The notes under the pieces were generated by a model. That model was not told the DNA's origin and did not search any database. It was given only the letters and a program-made list of their open reading frames with translations. A DNA stretch of 64,000 nucleotides, taken from assembly GCA_039881145.1 (NCBI GenBank), contig JAYKKI010000004.1, positions 50,019,001-50,083,000 of the forward strand, given 5' to 3'. Both the position numbers and the translations under genes were made by a program. This DNA comes from Druceiella hillmani (lineage: Eukaryota > Arthropoda > Insecta > Lepidoptera > Hepialidae). Numbering within the stretch: the stretch's first letter is position 1; each line of letters starts with the position of its first letter. Below, one piece after another: positions 1 to 11,659 of this stretch.

Positions 1-1100
1 GCGTGTTTCTAATATTACTAAAAATTATATATATGTATGAAACTCTCAGAAAGTTACTTTTAATATAATCATTCTAAATATTATGGTTGAATCAGTCAGA
101 GATAATGTCAACGATGTTGCTGACTACGTCATTGTGAAGAAGTATGTTAAGTTTCAATGAAAGAGTAATGTCCTTTCACTTTCTGTGAAATCTTGCAAAA
201 TTAAATCACATTCTTCCATAATATTGACTAAATCCAAATATCTAATTTGAGTCTGTTAGTACGAATAAAAATCCTCAACCTAAAAAACCAATCCATTACA
301 TTCATATCAATTTTGAGAACAAAAGTAAATTCAGTTAAGTTGATTATTTATGTAGTTTTCAGTATTAAGACCTTACGAACAATATTTCGTCAATAATAAA
401 ATCCATGACCTGGGTCATAAAAAATCTAGTGTCTTGATAGAAACGTCTCTAAAGGCACAAAAGTAAAGAGATTCATAAAGTTAAGTTTTGGTTCTTAAGA
501 AAAAGTCAGGGAAATAAAACTGAGTTATCCGCTTTACCTCGCTGCAGGGAGTGTATTTTGACTAAAGTTAGAAAAATAGTTAGAAAAAAGGAGGAGAATC
601 TAGAAAAGCTCGTAATAATAGGCCCAGTAAAACGAAAGAAACCGCGAGGAGGGTTCCCAGTACGGTTGTAAAACTAAATTTAAGAGTTGGATAATCATTT
701 AACGTCGCTTTGTGACATGCTCAAGACGGCGGTAAAATGAAAAAAAAGTGGTAAAGAACTGCGTGCCAGCTACCTCCAAAGGAACTCGGTCTTCAGCCAT
801 GAAGTAATGTTTTCAAAAAGATAACTATATAATGGATTTTTTCGCTGTGTAAAGGAAATTTGTCTTTTCATTTTCATAACATCAGAAGTACTGTTTGTAT
901 TCCACTATATTCATCGATACACATTTGACCTCCAAAAATTTAAACGTATTTCTGAGTTTTCTATCTCGGTCCGACTACATTTAATAAGATCTAGACTGAC
1001 AAAATTAGTGCAAATAAAATCAATGATAAAAGCCAAGACTTGATTCATTCTTTTTTCCCTCAAATTTTTGTATTAGTAAAATATATAATTCAAATGTCAT
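1..1100. other. AT-rich intergenic DNA, no gene seen
   Basis: No open reading frame with recognisable protein features, no RNA gene and no clear repeat is visible. Short open frames are what AT-rich random sequence gives. Confidence 0.6.
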
Positions 1101-1104
1101 CAAC

Positions 1105-1215
1105 TTGGTGTTTTAGATTGATCACAGGGCGTACGGCCTTTGACGATTCGACGCACCGCGGGGACCCGGGTTCTATTCCCTACCGCTCATCGAGCCGGTA
1201 TGTACTGGTGTTCTG
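1105..1215 (+). mobile_element. tRNA-derived SINE fragment
   Basis: A GC-richer patch in AT-rich surroundings. It holds a box-B-like motif GGTTCTATTCC near 1169 (consensus GGTTCRANNCC) and the block GACGCACCGCGG just upstream. The same block recurs in opposite orientation near 30835, so this is a dispersed family and not a single tRNA gene. No cloverleaf can be completed. The body and tail after about 1215 are not clear. The family name is unknown. Confidence 0.5.
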
Positions 1216-1279
1216 TTTGACTATAAGAGATTGCTTTCGTATCAATAAATCCATTATATGTTTAAATTATATGCCTTAA

Positions 1280-3225
1280 AATACTTAAATATATAAGTAA
1301 ATCTCAATGTACCCACAATAAAGCTGATCAAAATTGGAAACGATAACTTTATATAATTAATTCGGATTTTGCAGTTAGTTTATCCATTTGATCCTTGCAT
1401 TGTGTTCAGAAAAAGTAGTAAAAGTTAATTCTTATTGTTATAGAGTATGATATTGTTGATCAAGAACGATAAAAATAAGCGTAACATAATAGTAATTAAC
1501 GGGATTACGACAGACAAAATATAATCTTATTTATACATGCCAAAATTGACTAATTATTTCCAATGATTTTCTTTTTGTTTCGTTGTTGTTTAATGCTATA
1601 CTACGTATTGAAAATAATAATTATTCATAAGTTTGTCACAGAACAGTCGCTTTATATTAATTGATTCAACAATTTCAAAACCACCCTTAAGATATTTCAA
1701 AATAAAAATAATTGTGTCTATCGGCCCATATGGGTGGCGTTTCGTCATCGGTGTAATCTCCATATTCTTTCAGTGTTTACAGTATATTAAACGATTCACA
1801 TTGATATTCTTACCTCAGTGTAAAATCACGAAATTATCTGCACATAGCCCTAATTTCTGTTACAAAAACTTACCAATATTTCTCATTCCCAAAACTTGGT
1901 CATGCTTTTATGAACCTTCCTTTACTGTTTACGCCATTATCCTGTGGCATTTATTAATTTAGTGGATCTTAATATCAGAAATTCGCCGTCCATGTATATA
2001 ATGTCAACAAGCGTCTGAAAAAATAAATGTCAACAATCGTCCGTTTTGACTTAATCCGCATAATTTCTCTTCCGTTCATATTCTGTCTTCTTTAATATCT
2101 TGTCCTTTTCTTTTTCCTAGAACTATATCAAATTTAAGCCTTTCCTTGTTGATAATTATTTGAAATAATTTTTTTGGAATTTTATTTACAAAACCTTTTT
2201 TGGTCAAAATTAAAATAATACATTTTTTCTTGTCCACTTCCGAATTAATTAATTGTATCTCTTGGTATTTCTTAGTTAGAAGAGTTTAACAGAAATAAGA
2301 CCGCCGTGTACATATGTAAGTGTGGTGCTAAATACTAAATAAATAGAAAAAAGACGTGAGGTGTCGTGGGAAACCCGACAACGGCGAATTTCTTCAGCCA
2401 ATAAGGAGCGTTTACTTGCTACGTTCGTGACTTTTCATTTTTTCAGTTAGATTGCTATCTCAAACGTCTTTTAAGAAGCTGCGCTTTTATAAATATTTTT
2501 TTATGATGTTCTAAGAAACCAAAAAAATACTATAGCTTTTATTTCCTGATACATCTTTAAATTTAATAATCACGAGATATGCACCTCCAATCATAATTTT
2601 CTTATCGAAGGTTCAGCACATTTAGTTATCGTTTGTATAATCGAGTAAAATTAACTTTCAATTGTAGATCATTTAAATATCTGTTTACCAGCTAACACAA
2701 ATTAGTACAACACTATTTTCAGTTCTGTTTAACTTCTGCTTACTATAACCATGGAATTTGATTATTTATACGCCAAGTCCTGGGAGATATTACTCAGCTA
2801 AACATAAGCCAACTATTAAGAAACTATATGAAAATTTCCAACTGTGTCCGAAAAATCGCTGTCAAAATTGCGATTTCGCGAAAGAAAAGTGCGCTTCAAG
2901 TGTACTTTAGTTGGTTTGATACACAGAATAACCTAAATGAACAAGATGCAGGTTCCATGTATCAACATTATAAATGAACAAATTTAAGCCTTCAGTAATT
3001 ATTACTTCTACATTTAACAATTTCATATGAGGCATTGCTGGTAATAATTGATCAGCTTAAAGCAACGGATCTAGAGATTAACAGGTTTTAATACTAAAAT
3101 TTTTTTTTGCGACTTTTGAGACTTTGCGGCAAGTAGAAACTGAAGTAACCTGGGCTTACCATTCTATATTAGTTTGTTAAGACATATTTGATCTATAATT
3201 GTACGTTGATTCTTTGTGATTATAT
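1280..3225. other. AT-rich intergenic DNA, no gene seen
   Basis: Nothing recognisable as gene, RNA or repeat. The longest open frame (109 codons from 1633, plus strand) has the Ile/Phe/Leu/Lys-rich composition expected of translated AT-rich noncoding DNA and no motif that I recognise. Confidence 0.55.
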
Positions 3226-3229
3226 AAAT

Positions 3230-4330
3230 TTCAAGTCTTGTTGATAATTAGTTTATTAACATATTGAAAAAAAATATTCTCGTTTAAGTGGCACCTGAAG
3301 AAGAATTTTCTTGCTCGCAGTTTGACTTACTATTCTTATTTTTACTTGACTACTTTTTATAGTTTTTCTTATATAACTTATTTGTATGTCGATTCTATAT
3401 GATAATATAGAGACTGCGATCTATTTATGATAAACATTATTATAATAGTACAATAAGTATATATATATATATATATATATACATATATACATATATGTTC
3501 TTGCTTAAGCGGCACCTGAAGAAGAATTTTCTCGCTCGCAGTTTTCCCTATTTATATTGTACTTATTTGTATTTAACTATTTTGTATACTCTGACTTAAT
3601 TAACTTATTTGTTTAAACTTATAACTTTTTTTTATGTCGATTCTACATAATTGTAGAGACTGCAAGCCATTTTTGAATATATTATAATAGTGAAAAATGT
3701 TTATTCTTGTTTATGTTGACCCTGAAAAAGGATTCTCTCGCTCGCAGTTAATCTTCTGTGTGCTGTATTTGTGGCCTGTCTACTTCGTACACTCTGAATT
3801 ATTCAACTTATTTGTTTAAATTTATTTGTACTTCGATTCTACGTGATTATAGAGCCTTCGATTGTACGTGATTATAGAGCCTGCAATGCATTCGTGAAGT
3901 AGATTATTATGATAGTGAAAACATATTTATTCTCCTTTAAGTGAGACCTGCTAAAGCGTTTTCATGCTCGCAGTTTGACTTATTTGTATTGTACTTAATT
4001 GTAATCGACTACTTTGTAGTCAAGTACAAATCAGAAAAATATATTTCTAGTATTAATTTACTAAGCTTCTTTCTTCCTTGTTATTTGTACGTTAATTCTA
4101 CATGATTGTAGAAGTTGGAATAAATTTGGTGTGTAGAAAATACATTTCTGGTATTAACTTGTTTGTTTATTGTTATTTGTGTATCAATTCTACACGATTG
4201 TAGAAATTGGAATCCATTTGGTGTGTAGATGATATATATAATACTGTAAAATATATATTCTAGTTGAAGTGGAATCTGAACAAGTATATTCTCAATCGCA
4301 AATTGTATATTTAAACCACCAGGTTATCGA
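3230..4330 (+). repeat. diverged tandem repeat, unit about 210-330 bp
   Basis: Copies are marked by a CCTGAAGAAG...CTCGCTCGCAG motif at about 3292, 3512, 3720, 3944 and (weakest) 4270. Each is preceded by a GATTCTACATGATTATAGAG-like segment and followed by TTATTTGTA-rich text. Copies differ by many substitutions and indels, so the array is old. The second copy carries an internal (TA)n tract. The motif superficially resembles the start of a hammerhead core, but no GAAA arm follows. Confidence 0.7.
3458..3496. repeat. (TA)n microsatellite with TACATA interruptions
   Basis: Alternating TA tract lying inside the diverged tandem repeat. It occurs in only one copy of that repeat, so it expanded after the array formed. 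Confidence 0.9.
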
Positions 4331-4590
4331 GTTTACGACTTTCCTAATACGGATAAAGGGAGCGGCGATTGAGCTGCAAAATGATAGAGCTTACATTTAT
4401 CCGCCGTTGCCGTGTTTAGAGCGAGCACAAGTTCAGGTAACGGGGCGAATTGCTCAGCGTATGCTAATGTCCGCTGGGTCTGCGGATCAACGTAGGTACC
4501 TAGATCGGCAAGTAAACCGGAGCACCTCGGAGGCGACGCGCGCGACCTGCATCGTGAGCTGGCCACGCCGGCGTGAGTTGGGTTAATTCA
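4330..4590. other. CpG-rich island of unknown function
   Basis: A sharply GC- and CpG-richer patch directly after the diverged tandem array, with clusters such as GAGGCGACGCGCGCG at about 4529. Both strands have short open frames across it (plus strand to 4586, minus strand 4566-4333), but I recognise neither product. Without a start context, splice sites or family motif I do not call a gene. It could be an exon, a promoter-proximal island or part of an unidentified element. Confidence 0.4.
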
Positions 4591-4599
4591 GTTGGACTT

Positions 4600-6690
4600 G
4601 TCGGCCTGTTAGAAATTTACGTTGATGAATGGTTTTAGGGATTGGTTAGACTGTTTGGGAGTAAAATATATTTCGCTTTGTTAACTTGCAGGTTTATTTT
4701 CTATGGTTTTTAATGTAGGTATAATTACTATTAAGTCCTTTCCAATTTTGTTTCTTTGTCAAATGATTTAGATTCTTGAGACCTGTTCTCATCATCGCTG
4801 GAGTGTTTTTTTAAAAATCTTGCCAAAATTTTGACATGCATTGAAATTAATAAGTTATTTGTCTGCAACATCTAGAGATCTACTTTTGTACAGAAAATCG
4901 AACCGTTGTTGCTGTAGTAGTAAGCACATAAACATGTTTTAGTGCTACTGGAGAGAACTAAAAACATTTTTAGCACATTTATAGTGCTTCTGGAGAGCTA
5001 AACACGTATAAAAATTTCTTAAATATATCATTACGACTATCATTTAGTCATTCTTAAGTTCGTAAGCTGTGATATATTAATATCTTAATACAGAGACATT
5101 CAATTCTATATCGTGTTATGTACATATTACCTTTTAACTCAATGCAGAAAAGTAACGAGAGTGTTGAACTTACCAAGCATTTAAAATAGTTTTAAAGGAT
5201 CGGTCACGTCTCAGTGTTGTACTATTTCGAAACCCCAACATATTGATGTATTTAATTATACAAAACAAAATTGTTAGGATTTTAGGAGTTATAGAAACTC
5301 AGAAAAAAATTTCTCATTGAAATCATCCTGTTAGAAGTGAATTTTCTTTATTTCAAAATGCAATATTATACAACAAATTTGCTTTTTTGCTATTATTACG
5401 AAGTTAACGTGACTATGCTTCCATGAGATACTTTCACTCGTTTTTTATTTTATTTAATTTTTGCATATTTCATGTTTTTATACTTCATTCATAATAGAAT
5501 AAATAATATATACAAAACGTCATAACTACATACGTATAATAAAAGAGTGAAAATAATGGAAGGCTGCTTATTAAATCACTGCTTATTACATTCTAGCTAT
5601 ACACATGCAACAGAGAAGAAATTGACCACCTTTTAAATATATGCCTGCCTGTGTGTTTGCTTTTTATGTTACACTAAAAATGCCAAATAAATTTTAAGTT
5701 AATCTTTAATATTTTATAAGTTAATGTCTCAAAGTAAAATACGCTAATAATGTTAAAAAAATAATAACTAACAACGCCTATAAGTGGGGACAATAATATC
5801 AAGCATGCAACTTAGTATCAAAACACGGCTAACAGCGACTGAACGAAGTCAGAATGTATTTTTCCTGTTGTAAATTATATTTACGACAACTATTGAGGGT
5901 GCACATTGCGGATTTATAAATTAAGTACACTTGTTGTTAGTCTTCTAATGGATGAAGTACAAGCAAAATTAGTAATAAATCAATCATAAATAGACAACAC
6001 ACACATAACGTCCAAAACAGCTGACAGTGAGCGCCATTTTTTTCATTCCGTACATGCATACACTTCTTTTTTATTAAATCGTGTATCTCTTTCGGTTGTT
6101 AGTTACGTACCTATTTTCCATCCTTCTTGAGATATATTCGTTATGTTCAGATGTTACAACTGAACGTTACATTAAAAACGTTGCACGAAATTCGATCTGG
6201 ACATTTTATTCTCATATCGCGCCCGAAGAAGTTTCACTTCAAAAAATCTTCAGTATTTTTCTGTGTTTAAAACATTTTCAAACCTTTTAAACAAGTAGAG
6301 TCTTCTATGAATACTGTTATGGTTAATGCTATTAATAATATCTGTAAATGCTTCAATAATATTTCTCCGACTTTTGCTAGCGAACTAAGTTGTTAATTTA
6401 ATGTGACGACCTCATTGGATTAATGAAAAGTACGCACGATAACGATAGGGTGTACTAATTTTACATTGAACTAACTTAATGATGGGAATATAATATCATT
6501 CACATCGTCAAACAGTTGAAAAAAGGCGGCAAATATTTAAGCGAATAGATACCATTAATGTTAGTTATATAACAAGTAAGGTAGTAAAACTGATTACTTA
6601 TACGTTTAATTTGTAACTAATAAAATATTTTACTACGAAGAAACGAAAAATTAATAGAATGTTTTGCAGAGAAAAAATTCATTTAGAGAA
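4600..6690. other. AT-rich intergenic DNA, no gene seen
   Basis: No supported gene, RNA or well-defined repeat. The short open frame at 6081-6290 has no recognisable motif. Confidence 0.5.
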
Positions 6691-7803
6691 ATAATGACGT
6701 AAAGTCAATGTCCCTTCAACTGGAAAATTAATAAAGTAGCTTACCGAAAGAATATTTCATTCAGAGAAATATTGGCGTTAAGTCAGTGTCCCAACGTAAT
6801 GTCAATGTCAACTGGAAAATTAATAAAGTAGCTTACCGAAAGAATATTTCTTTCAGAGAAATTTTGGCGTTAAGTCAGTGTCCCAACGTAATGTCAATGT
6901 CAACTGGAAAATTAATAAAGTAGCTTACCGAAAGAATATTTCATTCAGAGAAATATTGGCGTTAAGTCAGTGTCCCAACGTAATATCAATGTCAACTGGA
7001 AAATTAATAAAGTAGCTTACCGAAAGAATATTTCATTCAGAGGAATATTGGCGTTAAGTCAGTGTCCCAACGTAATGTCAATGTCAACTGGAAAATTAAT
7101 AAAGTAGCTTACCGAAAGAATATTTCATTCAGAGAAATTTTGGCGTTAAGTCAGTGTCCCAACGTAATGTCAATGTCAACTGGAAAATTAATAAAGTAGC
7201 TTACCGAAAGAATATTTCATTCAGAGAAATATTGGCGTTAAGTCAGTGTCCCAACGTAATGTCAATGTCAACTGGAAAATTAATAAAGTAGCTTACCGAA
7301 AGAATATTTCATTCAGAGAAATATTGGCGTTAAGTCAGTGTCCCAACGTAATGTCAATGTCAACTGGAAAATTAATAAAGTAGCTTACCGAAAGAATATT
7401 TCATTCAGAGAAATATTGGCGTTAAGTCAGTGTCCCAACGTAATGTCAATGTCAACTGGAAAATTAATAAAGTAGCTTACCGAAAGAATATTTCATTCAG
7501 AGAAATTTTGGCGTTAAGTCAGTGTCCCAACGTAATGTCAATGTCAACTGGAAAATTAATAAAGTAGCTTACCGAAAGAATATTTCGTTCAGAGAAATAT
7601 TGGCGTTAAGTCAGTGTCCCAACGTAATGTCAATGTCAACTGGAAAATTAATAAAGTAGCTTACCGAAAGAATATTTCATTCAGAGAAATATTGGCGTTA
7701 AGTCAGTGTCCCAACGTAATGTCAATGTCAACTGGAAAATTAACAAAGTAGCTTACCGAAAGAATATTTCATTCAGAGAAATATTGGCGTTAAGTCAGTG
7801 TAC
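6690..7803 (+). repeat. 92-bp minisatellite, about 12 copies
   Basis: The marker GGCGTTAAGTC recurs at 6774, 6866, 6958, 7050, 7142, 7234, 7326, 7418, 7510, 7602, 7694 and 7786, an exact 92-bp period. Copies differ by only one to three bases (for example ATTTCATTC against ATTTCTTTC), so the array was homogenised recently. Every unit contains the segment CCAACGTAATGTCAATGTC, which the flanking 76-78-bp relatives lack. Confidence 0.95.
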
Positions 7804-8030
7804 TTTAAACGAAAAATTAATGAAATATATTACTGAGGGGAAATTTAGTTAAGAGAATTAATGGCGCTAAGCCAGTGTCTCTTTAAATTAAAAATTAATA
7901 AAATATCTTACTGCGAGAAAATTTTGTTGAGATATAATGGCACTAAGCCACTCTGTCTTTAAACGAGAAATTAATAAAATAGTTTAGTGAGAGGAAATTT
8001 CGTTAGGAGAAATAATGGTGAAAAATCTGT
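7804..8030 (+). repeat. diverged 76-77-bp relatives of the minisatellite
   Basis: Three weaker copies follow the homogeneous array, with the GGCGTTAAG-equivalent position at about 7863, 7939 and 8016 (period 76-77). One more relative precedes the array at about 6696. They look like the older unit from which the 92-bp form arose through a ~16-bp internal duplication. Confidence 0.8.
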
Positions 8031-8262
8031 ATTTCTTCACTTTAGTTTCTTCCATAAATTGTGTAGCTCTCAGTTTGACAAAAAAATAGGTAAATGAAAA
8101 ATACAGCAGACAATGAAAAATCGTGAAGGGATTAGCTGTCTAAAACGTGCTAAGGTTATGTTGTCTCACGTTCACCTAATGTCCTCACTCTGTTCGTCGT
8201 CGTAAACATTAATGTAATAGATAATGTCGCAAGTATTAATCGGTTTACTCCCGGTAATATCA

Positions 8263-9502
8263 TACAGGTGGCCTACTTACAGTGGTCCAGAAATAAATTA
8301 TAGGTGGAAAATATCGTGATAAGTCATTTAAAAACAACGTCAGTTCCGCGAAAATTAATGGTTAAGAAGTTATAATTTTTTAGACCTTTTGGAAAAGTCT
8401 TTACACGTCACATAAATCACTTTTGTTTGAAAACTGTTCCATTAAATTACGTGAAATTTAACACGGAAGTAAAGTAATCATGTAACAAGCATGCAATTAG
8501 CAATTTTTGTGTTTATTCTAAGCTTCTGCTATTGTTTGAAACTTTATGTTTTGAAAAGCAATCCGTACGTTAAAAATCACTGTAGTAATATTTGTACAAC
8601 CAGAGATTTGATTATGACCACCAAACTACCGAATTTTTATAAGACTACGTAATTTGTTATTGGAAGGAGTGGTTCCTGGCTTCAGTGGTCGAGAATCTAG
8701 ACGAGTTGATCTTCTCACAAGAAATACATCATAATCCTACCACTAGTTAAAGATGCACTGGTGTTACAAGATCGTTAATAAAAAGAATTATTGGTACTAA
8801 CGATCTACACCTATACCATAACAGTAGGGTGTGTCCCTCTTTCTGATACGGGCACAACATAAAAACAACCTGTGTAGCAGTCATTTTACCTGAACACATT
8901 TTATTTATGTTAAGGCTAATAAATATTGAGTTGTGAATAATTTAGGTAAATCTGGGTAGAATCATTGTTTTTTTAAAAGAAACACGCTTAGTTTTTCTAA
9001 ATCTGCAATAATGGCAGAAATTTCACACTTAGTGATATGACATTAATTTCTGAAGACGTTGCAAATGTTACATCATTACGATTTTTTGTTTAAACTATCC
9101 CCATGTCCTCAGGTAGTTTTTAAAATCATATGCAAATCTCTAGTAGGATAGATTTTATCACAGCGATTTTTAAGTATGCGTTTTTCTTTTGAAAACAAAA
9201 AAAAATCGACTTAAAATTAAAAAAAAACAGAAGTTAAGAATAAACACAAAAATCGCTTATTGCATGTTTACTACATGACTACTCTATTTCCATATCAAAT
9301 TTTATGTGATTTATTTTTGTTGAAATACTTTTCGAACAAAAATTATTTATGTGACTGGAGTAAAGATTTTTCAAAAAAAAATACAAAAGAAATCATAACT
9401 TCTAAACTATTGAGTTTCACTGAAATAACGTCAGTTTTAAATGAATTAACAAGATGTTCGTTACCGAAAAAAATTTTTAAATCACTTTAAATGGCCACCT
9501 TA
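8263..9502. mobile_element. foldback / long-TIR element, about 1.24 kb
   Basis: The left arm (about 8263-8632) is an inverted, diverged copy of the right arm (about 9110-9502). Examples are AATAAACACAAAAAT at 9239 against its complement near 8505, and AATCTCTAGTAGG at 9134 against its counterpart near 8602. The ends are mirror images (ACAGGTGGCC left, GGCCACCT right), each next to TA, as expected for Tc1/mariner-type insertion into TA. About 480 bp separate the arms and hold a SINE-like head. No transposase is encoded, so it is non-autonomous. The open frame 9260-9490 inside the right arm is not a gene. Confidence 0.7.
8670..8760 (+). mobile_element. tRNA-like SINE head (weak)
   Basis: Contains TGGCTTCAGTGG at 8677, a good match to the pol III box A (TRGCNNAGYNGG), with a degenerate box B about 45 bp on. 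It lies between the arms of the foldback element and is probably nested in it. No intact tRNA fold is visible. Confidence 0.35.
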
Positions 9503-9509
9503 TATAACG

Positions 9510-10040
9510 TCTCAAATATTACTCATTTGCACTTAAGGCTTCTTACGCAATCTTTTTTCCACCATTAGTCGGCCTGATATAACCACTCATTATGCGGTGC
9601 GTCATACACATTTTACGCCGGTCACGCTTTGAACATATATATTAATTATCTTTATTGAATTATTTTTAACAGCTTAACATTCTTCGTAATTTAATGTTCT
9701 AAATTATCTCATGAAACACAAAATGTCGTCAAATATGAAACATAACATTAAAAAAAAATAATTAAAAAACAAGAAAACAATATTGGAATAAGATGCACCA
9801 TCATCGTTAATATATATAATGAAAAAAAATTAAAAACAATTATATCTAATAAATTTATTATGAACTCAAATGAAAAAGGTAATAAAGAGAAAATATCGAA
9901 AGAAACAACATTATTTTGAGGTTTATAGCCAAATTTTTATATGGAGTACCTTTTCAGATTTATTATTCAGTCTTGTCTTTTACTTTATCTTAGATTAGAA
10001 ATTTAAAAAAGATAATAATTATTAATAGAATAATGAATCA
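9510..10040. other. AT-rich DNA, no gene seen
   Basis: Very A-rich stretch with no recognisable feature. Confidence 0.5.
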
Positions 10041-10044
10041 AATG

Positions 10045-10300
10045 TTTTGTTTTTATTAAGTATGTCCAACACGTTATGTCAGACACTGGTTTTATGTTAA
10101 AGAATATTGAATCAAATATTTATATTAATAGAATATTGAATCAAATATAATAGAATATTGAATTATATTAATAGAATATTGAATCAAATATAATAGAATA
10201 TTGAATTATATTAATAGAATATTGAATCAATTATTTTGTTTTTATTAAGTATGTCCAACACGTTATGTCAAACACTGGTTTTATGTTAAAGAATTTTTAG
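10045..10300 (+). repeat. duplicated segment with short internal repeats
   Basis: A block containing TATGTCCAACACGTTATGTC and ACTGGTTTTATGTTAAAGAAT occurs at about 10060-10110 and again at 10240-10292. Between them, TAATAGAATATTGAAT is repeated several times. This looks like local slippage plus a ~180-bp duplication. Confidence 0.75.
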
Positions 10301-10794
10301 TTCGATGTCGCTTGTACCGAGAATTAATTTTTGTTAAATTATTGTCAATGAGCAGAAAACTAGAAAAATATCCGTAAGTTTGCAACCGGTTCTATCGTCC
10401 ATTGACCGTTTTATTAAATGGTTTGTGCATTAATTTATTACGGATATACTATAGCAAACAATATTAAATATATTAAATAATCTTTATTATAACTATATAT
10501 TTAATGACTCAAAGCTTCCAAAACTGTGGAAGTAATATAATTTTCATACAAGAAAATTTATAACGAGGCCTGAAGGTAACTTTCTCTATTAGGTGCAACC
10601 TAATTCGCTTTTTAAAATTGTTTTTATTAACTTAGGTATTGGCTTTCAAATTATTACGCACATAACATCTATTTCAAACTAATAAATAACAAAATAATTA
10701 AAATGGAAACTTGGTGACTGTTAACATTATTTTGTAACTGAAAAGAACTGAAAACATAAATCGGGATTATACTTGAATAACAATAAATAAAATT

Positions 10795-11026
10795 CACAAT
10801 TAAATGAAACTACGTGATGTAGTTATATTAGCAAAGATTGCTAATATCCCACCTGAAGATATTGTAATACAACTCTTTGCTAATATCCCACCTGAAGATG
10901 TTGTAATACAACGAAACCTAGGTCGTGGTAAAGAAATTAAAGAAAGTAGAAATAATACTACATCACGTAGTTTCATTTAATTGTGAATAATATATTTCTA
11001 CAAAATTAACGCCAAATATATTCAAT
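10795..11026 (+). mobile_element. hammerhead-bearing inverted-dimer element, copy A
   Basis: Flanked by a perfect 12-bp direct duplication ATAAATAAAATT (10783-10794 and 11027-11038). The short left arm (antisense, beginning CACAATTAAATG) is the inverse of the right arm. The right arm runs to the full-length end ACGCCAAATATATTCAAT. The left arm has lost its ribozyme. A truncated second ribozyme start (about 10839-10873) sits in tandem before the complete one, recalling dimeric units. No coding capacity. Confidence 0.85.
10888..10928 (+). ncRNA. hammerhead ribozyme-like motif (type I), copy A
   Basis: Reading 5' to 3': stem I strand CCAC (10888-10891), core CUGAAGA (10892-10898), one extra U, stem II GUUGU/ACAAC with loop AAU (10900-10912), core GAAA (10913-10916), minimal stem III CC-UA-GG closed by the A-U pair, cleavage triplet GUC with predicted cut after C10924, then GUGG (10925-10928) pairing with CCAC. 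An outer helix UCUUU/AAAGA could extend stem I. The extra U after A9 departs from the canonical core; an extra residue there is known in the CChMVd viroid hammerhead. This is the best-preserved copy in the window. Confidence 0.7.
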
Positions 11027-11659
11027 ATAAATAAAATTGTTGGCTAATAATTTCGATTTTGATGTAAGAGTAGATTACAAAATTATTTTTTTTCATAAAT
11101 TCATTTAGACTTATTGGTGAAATTAGTTACAGAAGAAATTAGATAAAATATGTTTTTGAAATTACTTCTGCAATGACTAAAACTTATTTATCAGTAACAG
11201 GGCTTTACTTCTCTCCCACGTTCGCGTATGCTAAGCAACTTATCGTTTATGGAGACAGTCAGCAGCCCCGTTACCGATTTCCTGAGGATTTATCGACTTG
11301 GACCCGATTCTTCTTGCTTGCTGTTCTACATGTGGCATACTTAGACTTTTTCACTTCCATGAAAACACAACACATTCGTCGACAAAAATAATAATGACGC
11401 TTATTTATCGAAAGTATTGTTTGTTTGCTTGTGTGCAACAAGCAAACAAACAATTTTTTTTCACGATTAAACTATTCAATAGATCTTCATCAATTTAGCC
11501 AATATATAGTATATATTATTTATTAAATGTCTAAAATGCAAAAACATCTGGAGAACAACAAACCAGGTTAATTAAGATGTTTATTTGTTTATTTATAAAT
11601 TTATAAACTTTTTCCAGTCAACCATAACAATTTATATTGAAATTTAGTTGGTAGACTGT

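Noticed and set aside
1105..1215. A functional tRNA gene
   Set aside because: Only a box-B-like motif is present; acceptor and anticodon stems do not form, and the sequence recurs as a dispersed repeat.
1633..1962. 109-codon plus-strand frame
   Set aside because: AT-biased composition, no motif, no gene context; a chance opening is more likely.
3290..3325. Second hammerhead family in the CCTGAAGAAG repeat
   Set aside because: CUGAAGA is present but no GAAA box, stem II or cleavage triplet follows in register in any copy.
4333..4566. 77-codon minus-strand frame in the CpG-rich island
   Set aside because: Opposite strand is also open; high GC alone lowers stop frequency. No family recognised, so only the island is reported.
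6690..7803. Regular 92-bp repeats as a CRISPR array
   Set aside because: Repeat units are contiguous with no unique spacers, no cas genes, and the DNA is eukaryotic in character.
9260..9490. 76-codon plus-strand frame
   Set aside because: Lies inside the right arm of the foldback element; no protein motif.
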